From an uncultured Oscillospiraceae bacterium (GTDB lineage Bacteria; Bacillota; Clostridia; Oscillospirales; Oscillospiraceae), in contig CAKTKB010000060.1 in NCBI GenBank assembly GCA_934569195.1, positions 1-8,267 on the forward strand: 8,267 nt of DNA, read 5' to 3'. A program made the translations under genes and the position numbers. The notes under the pieces were generated by a model. The model made no database searches and was not told the DNA's origin. It saw only the letters and a program-made list of their open reading frames with translations. Shown here one piece after another: positions 5,626 through 8,267 of this stretch (position 1 is the first letter of the stretch; each line of letters opens with the position of its first letter).

Positions 5626-5650
5626 AAGGGCCGCCCCTGCGCGGCTTTTC
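5626..5650 (+). terminator. Short GC hairpin with T-run
   Basis: AAGGGCCGC (5626-5634) pairs with GCGGCTTTT (5641-5649) through nine pairs, two of them G-U, around a CCCTGC loop; the T-run is part of the stem. It could end the AraC-type gene transcript, 67 bp past its stop, or attenuate transcription from the promoter at 5575-5603. Confidence 0.55.
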
Positions 5651-5662
5651 GTATGCGTGATG

Positions 5663-5678
5663 GTTAGCGGAATCTAAC
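5663..5678. promoter_or_regulatory. Palindrome GTTAG-CGGAAT-CTAAC, putative operator (site 3)
   Basis: The same GTTAGC-N5-CTAAC palindrome as sites 1 and 2, 56 bp before the reductase-like start codon and 13 bp after the hairpin. The arms are 5 bp only. No clear promoter directly overlaps it, so its mode of action is unclear. Confidence 0.45.
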
Positions 5679-5734
5679 TGCGGCTGGTGACGATCCATCC
5701 GGAGAAGTTCTGCCGGTATGAGGTGTGATACTGT

Positions 5735-6625
5735 ATGAGAATCTTGATCTATGGGGCGGGCGTGATCGGCTCGCTGTATGCGGCGCTGTTTGCCGAGTCG
5801 GGCATAGAGACTGCGGTTTATGCCAGAGGGCGGCGGCTGGAAAGCCTTCGGCGGGATGGGCTGCGCTATGCAAAGGGCGGAACCATTTGCACGGCAGATG
5901 TCCGGGTGCTGGATACATTGCCCAAAGACGACATTTACGATTTCATTTTCCTGACGGTGCGGGAAAATCAGCTGCATGAAGCGCTGACCCAGCTGCGGGA
6001 GAACCAAAGTCCGCATATTGTAACCATGGTCAACTCCCTTGAGGACTATCGCATATGGGAGCAGCTTTGCGGCGGCAGACGAATTATCCCGGCATTTCCC
6101 GGCGCAGGCGGCGGATTTGAGGACGGCGTGCTTCATGCCGCGCTGACACCCAGACACATTCAGCCCACGACCTTTGGCGTCCTGACGCCGGAGCAGGAGC
6201 CGCAGGCAAGGGAGCTTAAAGCGCTGTTCCGACACGCGAAAATCCCGTATCAGCAGGTCGGGGATATGCACGCATGGCAGCTTTGCCATCTTGCGATGGT
6301 TGTACCCATTGCGGATGCCTATTATGAAGCGGACGATCCTGCCAACGTGGGAGCGGACCGGGCGGTCATGGCCCATACCGCGAAAACACTGCGGGAAAAT
6401 TTCAGGGTGCTGGCACGAGGTGGTATCTCTCTGTCGCCCACCAAGATGCAGATGTTTCGTTTTCTTCCGTTGCCGGTGATGCGTCTGGCGCTGAAGATTA
6501 CTTTCCAAAGCCGTTTCGGCGACATGTTTATGTACCGCCATGCCATGAAAGCACCGGATGAGATGCGGCAGCTGCATGAGCAGTTTTACGCATATCTTTC
6601 CAAAATGGCACGCGGGAAACGATGA
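5735..6625 (+). CDS. Ketopantoate reductase (ApbA/PanE)-family NAD(P)-binding protein
   Basis: A 296-residue cytosolic protein. The N-terminal Rossmann fold has GAGVIG (7-12) directly after the first strand, the dinucleotide-binding signature. A second strand reaches DFIFLTVRENQ (69-79), where ApbA/PanE proteins usually have 'vK..q', and MVNS (98-101) follows. The C-terminal helical domain (about 175-296) aligns with the ApbA C-terminal domain. The usual W.K...N catalytic stretch reads AWQLCHLAMVVPIA (180-193), so the catalytic lysine is not seen. A true 2-dehydropantoate 2-reductase is therefore doubtful, and no pan gene symbol is given. GAGGTG at 5720-5725, 9 nt before the ATG at 5735, supports the start. 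It is monocistronic within the window, preceded by a palindrome shared with the feoAB and ATC-hydrolase loci. Substrate unknown. Confidence 0.8.
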   Translation: MRILIYGAGVIGSLYAALFAESGIETAVYARGRRLESLRRDGLRYAKGGTICTADVRVLDTLPKDDIYDFIFLTVRENQLHEALTQLRENQSPHIVTMVNSLEDYRIWEQLCGGRRIIPAFPGAGGGFEDGVLHAALTPRHIQPTTFGVLTPEQEPQARELKALFRHAKIPYQQVGDMHAWQLCHLAMVVPIADAYYEADDPANVGADRAVMAHTAKTLRENFRVLARGGISLSPTKMQMFRFLPLPVMRLALKITFQSRFGDMFMYRHAMKAPDEMRQLHEQFYAYLSKMARGKR

Positions 6626-6752
6626 GAAGCCCTGCGCAAGGCAAGGGCGCCATGTATATGCGTAAGTAGATCGGTTGATGCCGAAGGTCCGGCCCAAAAG
6701 AGATGGGGAGACTGGCCGCTTTTAAGGGAATCCCGGAACAGAATATGTAGCA

Positions 6753-6800
6753 GAAATGTGAAAGTCCGGATTTTGGTGGATTTTCACATTTCCTATTTTC
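6753..6800 (+). terminator. Probable terminator of the reductase-like gene
   Basis: GAAATGTGAAA (6753-6763) pairs perfectly with TTTCACATTTC (6782-6792), and the stem continues inward through GTCCG/TGGAT pairs with wobbles. A T-rich stretch CTATTTTC follows. It lies 127 bp after the gene's stop codon in a convergent region. The T-tract is interrupted, so efficiency is uncertain. Confidence 0.5.
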
Positions 6801-6805
6801 AGCGT

Positions 6806-6842
6806 AAAAAAAGCGGGGCGCGGGGCACAGGCCCGCGCCCCG
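6806..6842 (-). terminator. Strong intrinsic terminator of the DUF4340 gene
   Basis: On the minus strand an 11-bp all-GC stem (6842-6832 with 6824-6814) closes a 7-nt loop and is followed, two bases on, by seven consecutive T (6812-6806). It begins 29 nt past the stop codon at 6872. The textbook structure points clearly to the minus-strand gene. Confidence 0.92.
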
Positions 6843-6871
6843 GAAGGAGCAGATAGCGGCTGTTTTATCCG

Positions 6872-8267
6872 TCAGTTTCCAAGCGCCAACTCGTTGACCG
6901 CCTCGATCAGGTTGACGGTTTTACTTCTGGACACAAGGGCGACGGGCTTTCCATCGACCGCTGCGATGCAGTTTGTGCCGTCAAGACGGTAAAGCGTCAG
7001 CGTGAAGGTCGGGAAGTCCTCGTTATCCAGATGCACCGTCAGAGAAATTTCCTCCTGTCCGGTGGGCGTTTCTGTTGTGAAGCTGGAGGCCGAGATTGCT
7101 CGGAGTGCCGTTTTAAGATCATAGACATCAAATTCTTTCCCGTTGTATGTCCACGTTCCCTCTGCGCCTTCGCCCTCCGGCGAAGCATAGGTGAAGGTAT
7201 AGTTCTCACCGCTCAGGGCAACGTCAATACTTGTCACCGTATCAAAGTCCGCCGTGAAGAGCTTCTGGTGGCGCAGCGTATCATAGGATACCGCCGTCAA
7301 CTGGTCATATACGCTCTGGGAAATCTCGTATATAATCTGAGACTGCCCGACACGCACATAGCAGGTAACATTGGGTATGTGACTCTCCCCCTTTTCGATG
7401 GCTTCTTCATAGGCCGCAGCTTCCTCCGGATTGCGGGAAACACGCAGCAACAAGGTCCCGCTGCCCTCCGCATTTTCGTCGCCATCCTTTGTACTGTATG
7501 CCAGCTTGATTGTCAGCTCAGGGTTATCCAGCCCAAAGGTTGTAAGCTCCTCGTCGGTCACATTGTAGCTGACATAGTTCGTCAGGCTTAGAGATCGAAT
7601 TGCGCTCAAGAGGGTATCCACATTGTTTGTATCCAGCGGCTGACCGTCTGTGAAGTAAATATCGTCCGCGCAGATGCTCTTGCCGTCCTCGTCACGAATG
7701 ATCGTGTAGTTTTCATTGCCGGAGAACTCGATCTGCTCTGCGGTATCCAATTCCGGGAGGGTATCATCGAGAATCATATCCCGCAGGACGGCATCAAATT
7801 CATCCAGAGGATCGTGGCTGACAAGATATGCCTTGCCGTCACCGATGGAAATATACCGTTGCTCGTCCATTTTGCTGAAGTCGCCAAGCTCGACGGTATA
7901 GCTTTCCTCGCCTGCGGAAATGTGGATCGTGCAGATTGGCTCATCAAGGCCGTACTGAGCGTAGTCCTCCACGTCATCAATGGCAAACGCAGCCGCAAAG
8001 GATGTAAACTGCTCCAGCAGGTCGTTGATCTTTTCCTCGTCCACGGGGAAGGCGTTATCCTCATCATAGACCCACGTTTCGTCTTTGGTAAAGGAGAACG
8101 TTCCGCTGCCATTCGTCCAGGAAAGGGCGGTGACGCTGTCTGTGGGTATCTCCAGGATTACTTCGTCGCTGTTTTTGATCTGCTCTTTTTTCTCCTCATA
8201 GTGGCTGACAGCAAACGCCGCAACGCAGACCACAAGGAGAACGCCAAGCAGCGCATAGAGTTTGGCC
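6872..8267 (-). CDS. DUF4340 domain-containing membrane-anchored protein (5' end outside window)
   Basis: 464 residues are visible, and the start codon lies beyond the window edge. The first visible residues LYALLGVLLVVCVAAFAV form a transmembrane anchor, and the remainder is a strongly acidic, probably extracytoplasmic region. It appears to hold about three related units. The first two each contain the DUF4340 hallmark Y/F-GLD-x-P (YGLDEP at visible residues 105-110, FGLDNP at 244-249), preceded by a helix of the type 'v....l...l..l'. The third (about 343-455) is more degenerate and ends with a DGKPVALVSR hairpin. In Clostridia and Bacteroidota, DUF4340 genes often follow an ABC-2 transporter and a GldG-like auxiliary subunit. 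If so here, those genes would lie upstream, beyond 8267. The strong terminator after the stop makes it the last gene of its operon. Its molecular function is unknown. Confidence 0.85.
   Translation of the reverse strand, partial: AKLYALLGVLLVVCVAAFAVSHYEEKKEQIKNSDEVILEIPTDSVTALSWTNGSGTFSFTKDETWVYDEDNAFPVDEEKINDLLEQFTSFAAAFAIDDVEDYAQYGLDEPICTIHISAGEESYTVELGDFSKMDEQRYISIGDGKAYLVSHDPLDEFDAVLRDMILDDTLPELDTAEQIEFSGNENYTIIRDEDGKSICADDIYFTDGQPLDTNNVDTLLSAIRSLSLTNYVSYNVTDEELTTFGLDNPELTIKLAYSTKDGDENAEGSGTLLLRVSRNPEEAAAYEEAIEKGESHIPNVTCYVRVGQSQIIYEISQSVYDQLTAVSYDTLRHQKLFTADFDTVTSIDVALSGENYTFTYASPEGEGAEGTWTYNGKEFDVYDLKTALRAISASSFTTETPTGQEEISLTVHLDNEDFPTFTLTLYRLDGTNCIAAVDGKPVALVSRSKTVNLIEAVNELALGN

Noticed and set aside
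5685..5726. A 13-codon frame starting GTG just before the reductase-like gene, as a leader peptide
   Set aside because: It has no ribosome binding site and no regulatory codon run, so it is probably chance.
5597..6697. A 366-codon open frame on the minus strand opposite the reductase-like gene
   Set aside because: It mirrors the plus-strand gene, has no ribosome binding site or family-like sequence, and is rich in His/Arg/Cys as expected for an antisense shadow.
1..8267. CRISPR array, insertion sequence or prophage genes
   Set aside because: No regularly spaced direct repeats, transposase, integrase or phage structural genes were seen.

Overview
The window looks like a chromosomal segment of a gut-type Clostridia (Bacillota), most likely an Oscillospirales/Oscillospiraceae relative. 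This rests on moderately GC-rich genes, AGGAGG ribosome binding sites, near-consensus TTGACA/TATAAT promoters, a compact 633-residue FeoB and a DUF4340 protein. Genus-level placement is inference; no rRNA or marker gene is present.

Layout. (1) 1-418: a divergent tRNA pair, tRNA-Ser(UGA) on the minus strand and tRNA-Val(GAC) on the plus strand, each with its own promoter and terminator. (2) 419-702: a gene-free stretch with a good promoter, a possible BlaI-like N-terminal remnant and a short palindrome. (3) 703-2077: a two-gene plus-strand operon, an ATC-hydrolase-family protein followed by an alpha/beta hydrolase. (4) 2078-2356: a convergent intergenic region with a hairpin that repeats the tRNA-Val terminator. 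(5) 2357-4491: feoA-feoB ferrous iron uptake genes on the minus strand, overlapping by 4 bp. (6) 4660-5559: a divergent AraC/PchR-like regulator, possibly translated from a leaderless mRNA. (7) 5735-6625: a ketopantoate-reductase-like NAD(P)-binding protein lacking the usual catalytic lysine. (8) 6872-8267: the 3' part of a minus-strand membrane-anchored DUF4340 protein, running off the window edge.

The most interesting signal is a 16-bp palindrome, GTTAGC-N5-CTAAC, found three times, always between genes. It lies upstream of the ATC hydrolase/alpha-beta hydrolase operon, exactly over the predicted feoA transcription start (there with 12-bp arms), and upstream of the ketopantoate-reductase-like gene. 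Its TTAG-N6-CTAA core has the spacing found inside the DtxR/IdeR operator consensus. The inference is a local metal-responsive regulon linking iron import with two poorly understood enzyme units. No DtxR-type regulator is encoded in the window; the only regulator present is the AraC protein.
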